From the NCBI GenBank assembly GCA_037974665.1, contig CM075767.1:8016271-8080270 (forward strand): a DNA stretch of 64,000 nt, written 5' to 3'. Below the pieces are notes generated by a model that did no database searches, had not been told where the DNA came from, and saw only the letters and a program-made list of their open reading frames with translations. Each line of letters opens with the position of its first letter. The stretch's first letter is position 1. This document shows, in pieces, positions 32,437 to 44,993 of the stretch. The position numbers and the translations under genes are program-made. The DNA is from Ehretia macrophylla. Lineage: Eukaryota; Streptophyta; Magnoliopsida; Boraginales; Ehretiaceae.

Positions 32437-33458
32437 ATCCTTGTTGTGTGAAATCTTAACACAAGTACACGTATTGCAACAAGTAATAAAGTGATAAGTA
32501 AAGATTGTTCCCACGAGGACTATGATTATTAACTATCGAAATTAATCTAGCTCTAACTTTATTCAGACAATCAAAATCTGAGAAATTGTATTTAAAGCTA
32601 GAGGATTAATGAAACTGATAAAACTAACAACTAAACAATTACGAATTTTATGAAAAAGTTGATTCAATAATTGAAAAGTTCTAGGGGTTCCGATTTCACC
32701 AAGATTTATCCTACTCGAATCTGTTGTTTAAATCCAATTGACGATTATTCCTTATGTTGCCAGTAATTTCACTAATGTAATTATTAATATTTCTCAAACA
32801 TTAATAACATACCCTGATAAGCAAGCTACCTACATCTTTGTTATAGCTGTGAACTTATGAGATTCATTAAGCCCTAGAAATTTAAGTGCTACACTAGATC
32901 TCATAACTATCTCTAGCTTATGATAATTTAATGGTATTTCACACATGGTCTAATCTACTTATCACTTCTCAGTCTCAAACCAAACCACATAACAAAAAAT
33001 TGTTGGCCAGGCAATCACAAATATTAAGCATAGTATAAAATACTCAGCATAAAAACAGAATAATCCATCAATCAATTAAACCAACAAAATCGGAGTGATC
33101 AAAATTTGGCTACATCGTAGACCTATAAAAAAATAGTCTAGAACATCATAATAAATGTAAATAAAATCAAAAGTTTAATGTAATTCATGATGAGAGAGAT
33201 AGAGAAAACCAGGATTTAGAGAAGAATCATGGTAGAAATCCGTCTCCGGATTGTTCTCCGTCTTCAACTCGCGAATCCTCGCATTTTTCCTTCTCTGGAA
33301 CGTTGCTTTTTGCTCCCAAGAACCAGCCGCACCAAAAAGCTCCTCTTTTTTCACGTGTAATTTCTTCTTTTATCATAGGGTTTGCTTCTTTTTTGTGCCA
33401 TTTTACAAAATTGCCCTTTAATTTCCTGCAATACTGCGTAGCTACGCTATGGCTGTGC

Positions 33459-35292
33459 TGTTGGGATGGGATGCCCTAAAGACCATTAAACATTAAGATA
33501 TCTCAGAATATTGGATATTAGTCAGTTAACAAATCAGTGAATTCATTATGAGCATATTATATTCTTTCTAATTATTTGATATATATGTATGCAAAGAGGT
33601 TCCTTGATACAAGTGAATGGCATAGGTACGAGGTGATCCACATAAAAGGTCTATCCTATGAGGCTTGGATCAAAACTATTGGTTCATAACCGAATAGTGA
33701 AGCTAGGCATTTCACTATGGTAAGGTTATAATGAGAGGGTCTCTTATTTGGTAAGATGACTTACATTTAGTCATTGGAGGGGCTTTCCGGACTTCTCTCA
33801 TTAGTGCATTATGGTACATTGAACGGGACTACAATAGATGCAATCTCATTGACATTACTATCATTGTCAGAGAACCAAAAGCATCTTAAGCTACTAAGCG
33901 ATCAATACTCTATATCATGAGCATATGTGGATGTATCAATATATCCTAGGACATGTGTTTTGATTCATTATGGGTGAGATCTTGTAATAGGGTCAATAGC
34001 TCAGTGTTTTGGACATATGGACTAGATCCATTAGATGGCATACATATGAGTCATGATTCTATGCTATCTTAATTGATAGTGAGCTACTCGTTTGAAGTTT
34101 TCTATATAATCATCCAGAATCTAAGATCTTAGTAATATAGCTCGGGCTATATTGGATACTAGACTTGTGGGTCACTCCCAAGACAAGGGAATAGTATCTA
34201 GGTGATGATTATAGGAAAAATAAAAGTCCAAGGTGTAAATGTAATCAAGATAGGATGAAAGTGCGAATGCAAGACCTACTATTGATTGCGGATAAAACAT
34301 AGAGGGGCATTTTGGTCATTTTACTTGGTAGGTCAAAGAGGAAACCTCTACTGGAAGTTTATTAGTTGTATTGGAGTGCAACCCTAACTTTTTAGTGGAA
34401 CGAATTAAGGTTAAAATGGTCAAAATATTGCTAGTGGCTAGTAAGGGCATTTTGGTCATTTTATAGCCAAAACAACTATGACTTAAAGTCCCTTTCTTAG
34501 CCACTTTCCTTAATGGTTAAATGCCTATTTCCTTGTTTAGTATTTGTATGTAAGTTGAGTATAGTTTCCTAATTGGGAACGTGTAGCTTAATTTAAAAAG
34601 GCCAAGACATTAGGACAAGAAACATCTTTAAGATAAGAATGTTTGTCCTAGCATCTAATGTCTAGATGGCACAAGCTCTGCGTGTGGATAAGGGTGAGAG
34701 GCATATGGGAGAGAGTTTTTGGTAGTAGATAATTTCTTGGTTTTAAATTAAGAGGATAATGTAATTATCTTCAAAATAATTTAAGAGATAATCAAGAAAT
34801 AGACTCCTAATGCAACAAAACCTCTCTCTCTTTTATATCCCTTAGGATTTTCGGCCATATGGTTATTCCAAGTGATAATTACACGTTAGGAATAGAGAAC
34901 ACACACACCTATACACACACAAGATACACGACTAAGAGGAAAAAAATAGCCAAGAAGGAAAAACCTTTTTTTCCAAGACTATTGATCAAGGAAGTGGAAT
35001 AGGGGAGAAGACTTTTGGGGTTCCTCGTGGGTGGGGGTGATACACAGCCTTGGGAGATATTTTACAGCAATTCCAAAGTCCTCTAAACGTGTGTGTGTGT
35101 TGAGGTTTGACGCTAACAAAAAGGTAAAATCAAGTACAATTAATTTCTAGCACAAGATTGCGATTTTGATATTATTTTTGCATGATTTAGTGTTTTCTTC
35201 CGCTTGTGGATTGTTGGCTGTTATTTAATCTTTATAAACTAAATATAAACTGGAATTAAAAGTCTAGTAGCCTTAGGGTCCACATCCCTTCA
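33459..35292 (+). repeat. 5' LTR of the 5-kb element
   Basis: Begins TGTTGGGATGGGATGCCC and ends CACATCCCTTCA; 1834 bp. Very similar along its length to 36604-38434. It contains ttttggtcatttta twice and a short CA tract near 34903-34920. Confidence 0.87.
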
Positions 35293-35294
35293 TG

Positions 35295-35306
35295 TGGTAT
35301 TAAAGC
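35295..35306 (+). promoter_or_regulatory. Primer-binding site of the 5-kb element
   Basis: tggtattaaagc lies 2 bp after the 5' LTR and matches the tRNA-Met complement TGGTATCAGAGC at ten of twelve positions. Confidence 0.65.
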
Positions 35307-36592
35307 AGGTCACAAAAATCATGCTTTAAAACCAAGATTCGATAGAAATCGCGTGTTCGAAATAGCCTTTGGTGGGCAGGCGGCCTAGGGCCGATTAGGG
35401 GCTGTTTGTACATGATTTTTGTGTGGCTTTAATGGGTGTTGTATGAGGTACTAACCCCTGTTTTGTAGTGTAAAAAAATCCACTTTTGATGGCTTGATTT
35501 CATGAAATCGTGTGGTTGTTTAAATTGTTCAGCAATGATGTAATTATTGTTATTCTTGTTGGTGGTTTATCCAACGGTTGTAATAGCTAGGTAATTATTT
35601 AGATTGCAGGATTTAAACTCCATATGGAGTATAGGAATGATTGTAATAGCATTAGTTTGCTAGATGTTGCAATAGATTCGCGAAATTAAGCTTTTCTGCG
35701 ATCGCATAAGATATGACACTAACGTTTTCTCAAGTTTCATAAATTGAGAAGATACTAAAAAGATTTGGCATACAAGATTCCAATAGAGGATTATAGCCTC
35801 TCAGGTATGGAATCTTTCTATCTCAAAATCAATGTTCAAAGACATATGAGAGATAGAAGTCATAAAAAGTTCTGTATGCATCAACAGATGTAAACCTTTT
35901 GTGTTTGTCATGTTCAGTACTAAGATAAATATCTACTTTGCGTTGAGTGAGATAAGTAGATAATAACCAAAGAAAGAATAGAAGTAGAGCATATACTCAA
36001 GTATCCTTGGGAGAATGACGGATTATGTGCTAGTTCGTTAAATCTGAAGGTCTTATACCTATGAGGTACACAAGATTCAGATTTCCAGTCAAGATAGAAA
36101 TTTCAAAAGCTCGGCTTTTGGAAATGTTGTTACTATGCTGGAAGTGCTGTGATATGGACGAGGTGAAAAACAATCTTGGATTGTTTACTCTACCATATGG
36201 ACAGGGCATAACACAGCACAGGAAACAACATAAGAAGCTGTATGGCTCAAGAAATTCTGGGTGGAATTGAAGCCCATGGCTAGTGGGAGCTATATGGCTC
36301 AAGAAATTCCTGATGGAATTAGAATACATGATGGCAGTACAGATACTCTTAAAGTGTATTGCAGTAATAGTGGAATAATGGCAGAATAAGAAGAACCAGA
36401 GAATCACTAGATTGGGAAGCACATAGAGAGAATAAGTACCACGAGATTCGGGGAATTATCCAATAGGATAATGAAGTGGTAGAGAAATGCTTCAGCCAAT
36501 GGTTCAGCAGACCTTGCCTTACTGAGAGGGTATTAAATACACTTGTAAGGCTACAAGTGTTGGATCAAGATAATGGTAGTGCTCGTTAGTGC
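35307..36592 (+). pseudogene. Interior of the 5-kb element with copia RNase H scraps
   Basis: Near 36076 gattcagatttccagtca reads DSDFQS, and 36320-36540 resembles the copia RNase H end (CSNSGI, KEPENH, GKHIER, KYHEIR, then an ADLA-type run). The frame is full of stops. No gag, protease, integrase or RT core remains. Confidence 0.6.
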
Positions 36593-36603
36593 AAGTGGGA
36601 GTA
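36593..36603 (+). promoter_or_regulatory. Polypurine tract of the 5-kb element
   Basis: aagtgggagta abuts the 3' LTR start at 36604. Confidence 0.6.
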
Positions 36604-38434
36604 TGTTGGGATTGGATGCCCTAAAGACCACTAAACACTAAGATATCTCAGAATATTGGATATTAGTCAGTTAACAAATCAATGCATTCATTATGAGCAT
36701 ATTATATTCTCTCTAATTATTTGTTATATGTGTATGCAAAAAGGTTCCTTGATACAAGTGAATGGCATAGGTGCGAGGTGATCCGCACAGAAGGTCTATG
36801 CTATGAGGCTTGGATCAAAACTATTGGTTCAAAACCGAATAGTGAAGCTGGGCACTTCACAATGGTAAGGTTATAATGAGAGGGTCTCCTATTTGGTAGG
36901 ATGGCTTACCTTTAGTCATTGGAGGGGCTTTTCGGACTTTTCTCGTTAGTGCATTATGGTACATTGAACGGGACTACAATAGATGCAAACTCAATGACAT
37001 TACTATCATTGTCAGAGAACCAAAAGCATCTTAAGCTACTAAGTGATCAATGCTTTATATCATGAGAATAAGTGGATGTATCAATGTATCCTAGGACATG
37101 TGTTTTGATTCACTATGGGTGAGATCTTGTAATAAGGTCAATAGCTCAGTGTTTTGGACATATGGACTAGATCCATTAGATAGCATACATATGAGTCATG
37201 ATTCTATGCTATCTTAATTGATAGTGAGCTACTCGCTTGGAGTTATCTATATAATCATCCAGAATCTAAGATCTTAGTAATATAGCTTGGGCTATATTAG
37301 ATATTAGACTTGTGGGTTGCTCCCAAGACAAGGGAATAGTATCTAGGTGATGATTATAGGAAAGATAAAGGTCCAAGGTGTAGATGTAATCAATATAGGA
37401 TGATAGTGCGAATGTAAGACCTACTTTTGATCGCGGATAAAACATAGAGGGGCATTTTGGTCATTTTACTTGGTAGGTCAAAGACAAAATCTCCACTGGA
37501 AGTTTATTAGTTGTATTGGAGTGCAAACCTAACTCTTTAGTGGAATGAGTTAAGGTTAAAATGGTCAAAATACTGTTGTGACTAGTAGGGGTATTTTGGT
37601 CATTTTATAGCCAAAACAACTATGTCTTAAAGTCCATCTCCTAGCCACTTTCCTTAATGGTTAACTACCTATTTCCTTTTTTAGTATTTGTGTGTAAGTT
37701 GAGTATAGTTTCCTAATTGGGAACGTGCTGCTCAATTTAGAAAGGCCAGGACATTAGGACAAGAAACATATTTAAGATAAGAATGTTTGTCCTAGCATCT
37801 AATGTCCAAATGACACAAGCTCTGCGTGTGGATAAAGGTGAGAGGCGTGTGGGAGAGAGTTTTTGGGAGTAGATAATTTCTTGACTTTAAATTAAGAGGA
37901 TAATGTAATTATCTTCAAGATAATTTAAGAGATAATCAAGAAATAGACTCCTAATGCAACAAAAACTCTCCTTCTCCTATATCCCTAAGGATTTTTGGCC
38001 ATATGGTTATTCCAAGTGATAATCACACGTTAGAATCAGAGAACACACACACCTATACACACACAAGATACACGACTAAGAGGAAAAAAATAGCCAAGAA
38101 GGAAAAACCTTTTTTTCCAAGACTATTGATCAAGGAAGTGGAATAGGGGATAAGGCTTTTAAGGTTCCTCGTGGGTGGAGGTGATACACAGCCTTGGGAG
38201 ATATTTTCCAGCAATTCCACAGTCCTCTGAACATGTGTGTATGTTGAGGTTTGACGCCAACACAGGAAAAATCAAGTACAATTAATTTCTAGCACAAGAT
38301 TGCGATTTCGATATTGTTTTTGCATGATTTAGTGTTTTTTTCCGCCTGTGGATTGTTGGCTGCTATTTAATGTTTATAAACTGAATATAAACTGGAATTA
38401 AAAGTCTAGTAGTCTTAGGATCTACATCCCTTCA
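36604..38434 (+). repeat. 3' LTR of the 5-kb element
   Basis: Begins TGTTGGGATTGGATGCCC, ends TACATCCCTTCA; 1831 bp, three bases shorter than the 5' LTR. It carries the same internal blocks in the same order. Confidence 0.87.
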
Positions 38435-38656
38435 TGCGCTGCTTGTGATTTCTCCTCAAATTCTTCATAAGTTGCATGCAAGCTCGCCCTTGGCCATTTT
38501 TCTTCAGTTTTGCCTCGAAATCCATGCTTTCTCATAGAATTCACCTACATCGCAAATCAAGCACGAAACCCGTCAAATTGCTCCAAAAATTACTCAAGAA
38601 CTAACAATAATTAAGTAAAAAGGTGTTGAAATAATATATCAATAATACACCCAATA

Positions 38657-39612
38657 ATCCTCTATGTGGAAGAAATCCTATTAATCGGGATTGATGTAGG
38701 GATGTTTTCATCCATAAAGGTTTGGCTACCTACTCAATTTCATATGGAACACTTAGGAGAAGCTAGTTATATTCTTGGGATCAAGCTCTTGCGAGATCGT
38801 AGAAATAAGACACTAGCGTTATCCCAGTATTTATATATTGAGAATATTCTTGTCAAGATTAGCATGCATGACTCTAAGAAGGGTTGCTACTTTCTAGGCA
38901 TGGAGTACTTCTATCTAAAGATTAGTCCAAAGATACCTGAGGAGATAGAAAGCATGAAGAACGTTCCATATGCTTCGGTTGTTGGTAGTCTCACGTATAC
39001 GATGTTATGCACAAGACCAGACATCTATTTTGTTGTAGGCATCCGTCAGACCCAGGATCAGCTCATTGGGTTGCGATTAATCACATATTCAAGTATCTCT
39101 GGAGAACGAAGAACTATGTGTTAGAGTACCATGCAGACGATTTGACACCATTAGCTTATACAGACACTGATTTCCAGTCTGACAAAGACTCTAGGAAGTC
39201 CACTTCTGGATATATCTTTACTTTGTCAGGTGGAGTTGTCTTATGGATGAGTGTCAAGAAGAATTGTATTGCTGATTCAATCATGGAAGCAGAGTAGAGT
39301 ATGTAGCAGCGTCTAAAGCTGCGAAAGAAATACTATGGCTTAGAAATTCTTGAAAGAATTAGACGTAGTGCCAGCAATCAATAGACCTATTATCATGTGT
39401 TGCGATAATAGTGGTATTGTAGCATAATGTAAAGAGCCAAAGAATCACAAAAAAGGCAAACATATAGAGAAAATGTACCATTTAATTCGAGAGTTTATTT
39501 AGCGAGAGGATATAGTGATAGAACAAATTGCCTCATCTAATAACCTAGCAGATCCTTTTACCAAGACACTCACAAAGAAACTATTCTCAACTCATGTAGA
39601 GTCTATGGGTCT
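38657..39612 (+). pseudogene. Ty1/copia reverse transcriptase/RNase H, 3' part (plus strand)
   Basis: Resumes the frame broken at 32436: YVEEILLIG (the catalytic YVDD has become YVEE), MFSSIKVWL, ASYILGIKLLRDRRNK, PYASVVGSLTYTMLCTRPDI, then in another frame HIFKYLWRTKNYVLEYH, LAYTDTDFQSDKDSRKS, GYIFTLSGG, and to about 39590 the RNase H end (CDNSG-type, ADPFTKTL). Stops and one frame change are present. Confidence 0.83.
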
Positions 39613-40424
39613 TAGGATAGGTAGTATTAGAGGTGGCATTTGGGCTGGGCTGACACAGGCCTAACTCAACCCAGCATACAAAAATTTGGGCCCAACTCAG
39701 CTCGGTTGAAAGTGAGCTCGACTTGGCCCAACCCACCATATATAGGTGGGCCGAGCTAGGTCATATAATTTTTAACCTAGCCTATTTAAGCTCAAGCCCA
39801 TTTAAGCCCAAGCCCAACTTAGCTCAGCCCATGAGTCAAGCCCAGCCCAGCTCAACCCATGAGCCCAGCCCAGCACAAGCCCAGCTCGAGCCCAAATAAG
39901 GCCCATCTCGAGCCTAGATAAGGCCCAACTTGGGCCCAGCACAAATTAAGCACAATTTGAGCTCACTCATTAAAAGAAATTAAAATATTATGCTTTATGC
40001 ATGCAATGTAAGTCGTAATAACAATTTCTTTTTTTAAACAAACTAGCAAGTCGTAGTAACTATTTCTTTTATAACAAACCAATAATAACATGTAACAAAT
40101 TTATTTCTTAAGTTGATATTAAATGACTTGTTATCAAATCTTTTTTATGATATTGCAAGTTTGCAACTTGCAACTTTAAGTCCCTTCATATTATTTTTAA
40201 AAGATTTTAGGTACAATTCTTTTTTATTTTTTTATAATCATACATATAAATTTTATTATAAATACTTAGTGACATAGTGTTTTAGTGAATAAGTATATTT
40301 AGTTTTATTTTACTACAAGTCTACAACATTATATATAACTATATCCATGGGAAAAAAAGATTTTTTCACAACGATTACATTTGTTAGAGACTTAGAGGTT
40401 TGAAATCATTTTTCATACTTTGAA

Positions 40425-40627
40425 GAACATGAGTATGTAATTTATAACTATTGCCAACATCAATTTATATTTCGACGTAAATTTGGAACTAGGACACTTG
40501 TAAGACACCTTGTATCTCAACACCCAAATGTCACGAAGTATCTTAATCTTGAAGTGGTTATTCAACCACCGCCACCATCAAGCACACCAGAGCTACTAGT
40601 AGGCCTAGTACCCGTACAAGAAGCATA
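40425..40627 (+). pseudogene. BED zinc-finger relic of a hAT transposase
   Basis: The frame reads ..YVIYNYCQHQFIFRRKFGTR then TLVRHLVSQHPNVTKYLNLE and ends in TAA after a Pro-rich stretch. The pattern C..C...H....H of BED fingers is visible, but the first Cys is Tyr. BED domains sit at the N-terminus of hAT transposases; the catalytic part is absent. Confidence 0.6.
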
Positions 40628-40872
40628 ACAAAATGGAGAACTTTTACACTAGCTTTACTTAAGCGTTTATATAATATTTTATTTTTATGTTTATATCACT
40701 AATGTACTCGTTTCTTATTAACTTATAGTTTGTTATGTAATGTCTTATTATTTATGTTAATTGTTAATGTTATCAATCAACTTGTGTATTGTTTCGTTAA
40801 TAGTTAAATTAACTTTTCTTAAAAAAATTAAGTTTAAATTTTATTTTTTAATTATTAATCCAACTATCCAAG

Positions 40873-40874
<2 letters not shown>

Positions 40875-40916
<42 letters not shown>
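40875..40916. repeat. (AT)21 microsatellite
   Basis: Uninterrupted AT dinucleotides inside the hAT element. Confidence 0.95.
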
Positions 40917-40919
<3 letters not shown>

Positions 40920-41204
40920 TGTATATATATTAGTACAATTATATATTAAAATTACACTAATCATAAAAAAAAGGGTTGGGCTAGCCCAGCCAAGCCCAGC
41001 TCACGACACGTGGTGGCAGACTCATGTGTCGAGCTGGGTCCTCTATTTTGATAAATAAGCCCAGCCCAGCTCAGCCCACTAAACATCTATGTTGAGTCGG
41101 CTCAATTTTCTTAACCCATGATTCGACTAGGCCGTGCCGGACTGTGCCGGGCTAGCCCATATACCAGCTCTAGGTAGTAGTGATCTTTAGTACAAGTGGG
41201 AATC

Positions 41205-42783
41205 TGTTGGGATTAGTATGCCCTAAAGACCACTAGCATGTGACATTTCAGTGACATTGAATACATATTGTGATTGTTAGTATTAATGAAAGCATTCATT
41301 CTTTATTCTCTCTATCTTATTTATGTGTATTTGGTTGTATAGAGACCCTTGTTCTATAGTGAATGACTTAGTTGCACGGTATCCGAGCACAAAAGGATTA
41401 AGTCATTGACTCTTAGTTATAGATTCAGTGCATAACCGAATGATGGAGTTGGGCACTTCATCATGGTATAGGTTATTGTGAGATAGTCTTTTGTGAAGGG
41501 TGACCAGACTTGGTCATAAGTAGGTTTTCGGACTAAGCCTCACTAATGTATATGTCACACATTGAACGGACTATTAGGTATGATCTCTCAAGAGATACTA
41601 TCAAAGATAGAGATCCAAGCATATGCTACTAAATGGCCAATACTTTTAATCTTGAGCATATGTCGATGAACTAACAAAATCAGATTCATATGCTTTGATG
41701 CACTATGGGTAAGACCTCAGTTGTGGGTCAAAAACTCTACGTGTTAGGCATAAGGGTATGCCTAGTTGGAATGTACATATGAAATATAGAATCTATGCCA
41801 TCGCGTGACAGAATAATTGTTCATTTGTGATTATCCGGTAGATCATCCAAATCTAAGCTTAGTGGTATACCCTAGGGGTATATCGGATATTTGGCTTGAG
41901 GGTCGCTCCCTAGATCAAATGTTTCATATCCAGAGGATGGTTACTTAAAGGATTTAGATGTCTTAAGGAGAATATGCAATCAAGGAAGAGATAGCACATC
42001 AAAGTCTTTCTTGTTTGTGAGATAGTATCCAATTGTAACTAAGTTTCTTATTTAGGAGAATTTCCTATTTGAAATTGTTGTAGCTCAAATTGGAAACTAA
42101 GAATAATTAATTTAGTAAAATAATACTGAGAAAAGAAGAAGAGTCATGTGAGCCTCTCCTAGGGATGCATGACGCCTGGTGAAGGTGGTGGACTTGAGTT
42201 TGGTTATGTATAGTTGATTCGTTATGAATTACTTGTAGTTCAAGATGCATAGGATTGTTTCAAGAGACTCCTACTTGGATTCTGAAACAGCTAATTCCTA
42301 CATCAACTTGGATTAACTACTCTATCTTTTCTACATCTATAAATAGAGCTCACTTTCACCTCTCCTTACACACTTATCACGCGAAGAAGAGAAAAAAAAA
42401 TTAAGCTCTTTTCTCTTCCTTTACATGTGAAAAGCTAGAAAGAAACAAGAAAGAAAATCCCACAATTCTTCATCATCTTCAAGAATGAGAAAGGTCATAG
42501 AAAAGAAGATCAAAATGTTTTCTTCATCTCCAAAGCTTGTAGATCTTCTTGGATCAAGTTTTAAATCAAAGTTTGTGTTTTTCGTTAAGTTTCTACGTTA
42601 ATGAATTCGGGTATTAAATTCTATAACTTGTTGAATTTGATCTTTACATAATTGTTATACACATGCGAATAATGTTTATACATCAAATCTTATTAGAATT
42701 TGTGGTTTGATCCTAGTAAGCATGCTATTATGTTTTCGTAGCATTTAAATTTTTAAAACCTTAGCTAGTAGCATGCACTTTCA
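41205..42783 (+). repeat. 3' LTR of the plus-strand copia element
   Basis: Begins TGTTGGGATTAGTATGCCC and ends gcatgcactttca, preceded by the polypurine tract tacaagtggga (41191-41201). Shares the start and the ccctaaagaccact block with the other copia LTRs, but is clearly a different subfamily. TATA-like ctataaatagagc occurs near 42339, a plausible LTR promoter. The matching 5' LTR is not in the window. Confidence 0.78.
42339..42350 (+). promoter_or_regulatory. TATA box of copia LTR
   Basis: ctataaatagag within the LTR, about 440 bp before its end, in the sense orientation. Confidence 0.45.
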
Positions 42784-42785
42784 CA

Positions 42786-43009
42786 CAGGCTAGCTTAGGT
42801 TGGGCTCACGAGTTGGGTTGGGTTAGTGTCGAGCTAACATGAAATTAGGCTCAACTGGATTAGGTCGTAAATTTTGTGACCCAACTCAACCCGCTTATAT
42901 GTGACGGGCTGGGCTAGATGCCCGTTATTAACAAAGCTAAGCTAAGTTCGAGCTTTTTTTAGTTGGACTGTGCTGGCCCTGTGTCGGCCAAATGCAAATG
43001 TCATCTCTA
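42786..43009. mobile_element. Second hAT-like terminal fragment
   Basis: Starts directly after the copia LTR with ggttgggc-type repeats and ends ggccaaatgcaaatgtcatctcta, an inverted form of the TAGAG(G/A)TG(G/A)CAT terminus seen at 39628. The opposite end is missing, so this is a truncated copy. Whether its left edge at the LTR end is a coincidence is unclear. Confidence 0.5.
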
Positions 43010-43960
43010 AGTATAATTTTGGGAAATGTGCCATTATTCTTACTTATACAGCTATAGGTTTGCACTTTTATCCAATATGGGAAGCAACATCCCGTAAATA
43101 AATTTGACGTAAAAGTCCATGCATTCATGTTCAAATAAATATGCAATGTACAAAAAATTTAAAGCCAGACTATACCCACACCCATGCCCATGAACCAAAC
43201 CAAGTTGAGAGTTGCCAAGCAAGGTGCCCGTGTGTGCATGTGAGCATCTGGTAGTTTGGACCGAACTCAACAATAAGTAGGTTTTGCCCCACCTAATGAC
43301 AATGGTCCCTTTAGGGCCCAACCTAAATGCCAAACTTTGAGTATATAAATAAATCACATTGGCTTTATTTTTCCAACTCTTCAATTTTTTTTGTGAATTT
43401 CTAATTCATCTTTTTATTATTCTCAACAAATCAAATCCAACAAAACTATTCCATTATCCGAGCAAAAATCCATTCTTCTCGATCACCTTGCATCTTAGTT
43501 AAAAGGTTATTTGTTTTAAGTATATATAAATTGTGCAAATTGGTATTACTAAAATTTCTGACCTATACATTATGGCTCAATACCTCATACTCAGTTTATA
43601 TATCAATTTGTAGAATTTATATATAAAGTTTTATTTTAACTTAAACAACATAGTATACAAATAGTCTTTGTTTGGAACCCACTTTTCTCTCACTTTTGTT
43701 CTTTTAGATAAAATTATGCCTAAATTTCTTCAACTCTATTTTAAAACTTGAGGACAAGTTAGAGGGTAACATTCAATTTGAGATGAAGGTAACTAAGTAC
43801 AAATGTGTATTCAAGTTGGTGGTGTAATGATTTCCTATGGATTTCATGGCCCATTGCCCATAATTCTAATAGTGGCTAGCTAGGAAGTTCTATACCTATT
43901 TGTTACATGTTTCTCCTAATTTTCTAATAGTCTAAATTAACTTCAAGAGCATTAAAACAA
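43010..43960. other. Intergenic DNA, no gene recognised
   Basis: AT-rich. Open frames on the minus strand at 42937-43384 have no recognisable similarity. Confidence 0.5.
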
Positions 43961-44149
43961 GGGTTAAATCCACTTTGTACCTCTTAGGTTTACAATCGTT
44001 GACACTTATTTCCCTTACCTTTTTCTTTGACCACCTATTACCTTTATGTTAGATTACCGTTAAAATAAACTTTTATACTACTTAGTATATATTCTTGGAC
44101 CAAACTACCCTTAAAAACTTTTACCACCAAAAAAATACACCAAACACGT

Positions 44150-44480
44150 TAAACACACACTTTTTTTAATTCACACACATATGATTCATTCACACACACA
44201 CACATAGACACGCTATATTCATAGATACACAAACACACTGATGCATAACACTCACATACATGTATCCTAATGCACAACAAACACACACTCACACTGAAGT
44301 ATAACACATAGACATACACTCACACGCATATAACATACACACATACACACACACTTATACTGATGCACAACATACACACACTCACGTTAGCAAACATATA
44401 CATATAGGTTGATCTACAAACACACACACACACTCTCTTTCTTTCTCCCTAATCGATACACATACATACACTAATGCACA
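44150..44480. repeat. CA-rich degenerate satellite-like tract
   Basis: About 330 bp rich in cacaca separated by short variants (atacacac, tgatgcacaa). No exact period. Confidence 0.75.
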
Positions 44481-44527
44481 TAAATTGTAATATTCCCAAA
44501 TTCTTCACTTGAGGTCAAAATATGATA

Positions 44528-44993
44528 TAGTATAACCTCTTTAAATTAATAGTGTTGGGACCACTAAATTCTATTAATTTAGCGAGATATTAATTTATTG
44601 AGATATTTTAATTTTTTTGGCCTAATATTACATATCATATTCATTGTATCTTTTTTAAAAGTAACTCATATTTTTCTTAAACAACCCTAGAATGTTTAGG
44701 CACATTGTGCACAACTAAAGATGAGATTCAACTAGATTTTAAGTTTAACAAAAGACAATGTACTCTTGACTCATATTTTGTAGTCAATGTATTATGGACT
44801 GTTTAACTAATTATTAATTTATGAAATATTTGGGTCGATAAAATATAAAAAAATATATATTTTAAATGTATTATCTTATAATTTTATCAATGTTTTTTAA
44901 TTTTTTACACTGGTCCCAAGTCGGGACTGAACATTTTTATTATTTAAAATAGATTATTAATTTATCGAGTATTAATTTAAAGGAGTTTTACTG
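44528..44993. mobile_element. Emigrant-like MITE (pogo-derived), copy 1
   Basis: Inverted ends: left tagtataacctctttaaatt, right (as complement) cagtaaaactcctttaaatt, close to the Emigrant consensus CAGTAAAACCTCTATAAATT. Flanked by TA on both sides. 466 bp, AT-rich, non-coding. A second copy in the opposite orientation is at 56989-57544. Confidence 0.65.

Larger units (their letters stand above)
33459..38434 (+). mobile_element. LTR retrotransposon with 1.83-kb LTRs and deleted interior (copia-related)
   Basis: Two direct LTRs (33459-35292, 36604-38434), a tRNA-Met type primer site after the first, a polypurine tract before the second, and only 1.3 kb between them. The interior keeps scraps of copia RNase H. 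Target duplication tgtgc (33454-33458) / tgcgc (38435-38439), one mismatch. Dependent on a full element for movement. Confidence 0.85.
32442..38656. mobile_element. Unclassified element inserted in copia RT, itself interrupted
   Basis: Flanked by atcct at 32437-32441 and 38657-38661, exactly where the copia reading frame breaks and resumes. Its own DNA is 32442-33458 plus 38435-38656 (about 1.24 kb), beginning tgttgtgtgaaatcttaaca and containing gattgttcccacgaggac. There is no coding capacity. The 5-bp duplication and TG start would suit a solo LTR, but no clear CA end is seen. Confidence 0.6.
39628..41172. mobile_element. hAT-type DNA transposon derivative, 1545 bp
   Basis: Ends TAGAGGTGGCATTTGGGCT and, at the right, the inverted form tagcccatataccagctcta; flanked by ggtagtat (39620-39627) / ggtagtag (41173-41180), an 8-bp duplication with one mismatch. 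Many gctgggc/gcccagc repeats fill both subterminal regions, as in hAT elements. It was inserted between the copia RNase H end and the polypurine tract. The centre holds a BED-finger relic. Confidence 0.85.

Noticed and set aside
36030..36422. 130-codon minus-strand open frame
   Set aside because: Antisense to copia RNase H scraps in the interior of the 5-kb element.
42937..43384. Minus-strand open frames of 69 and 110 codons
   Set aside because: No similarity recognised, and partly inside the hAT-like end.
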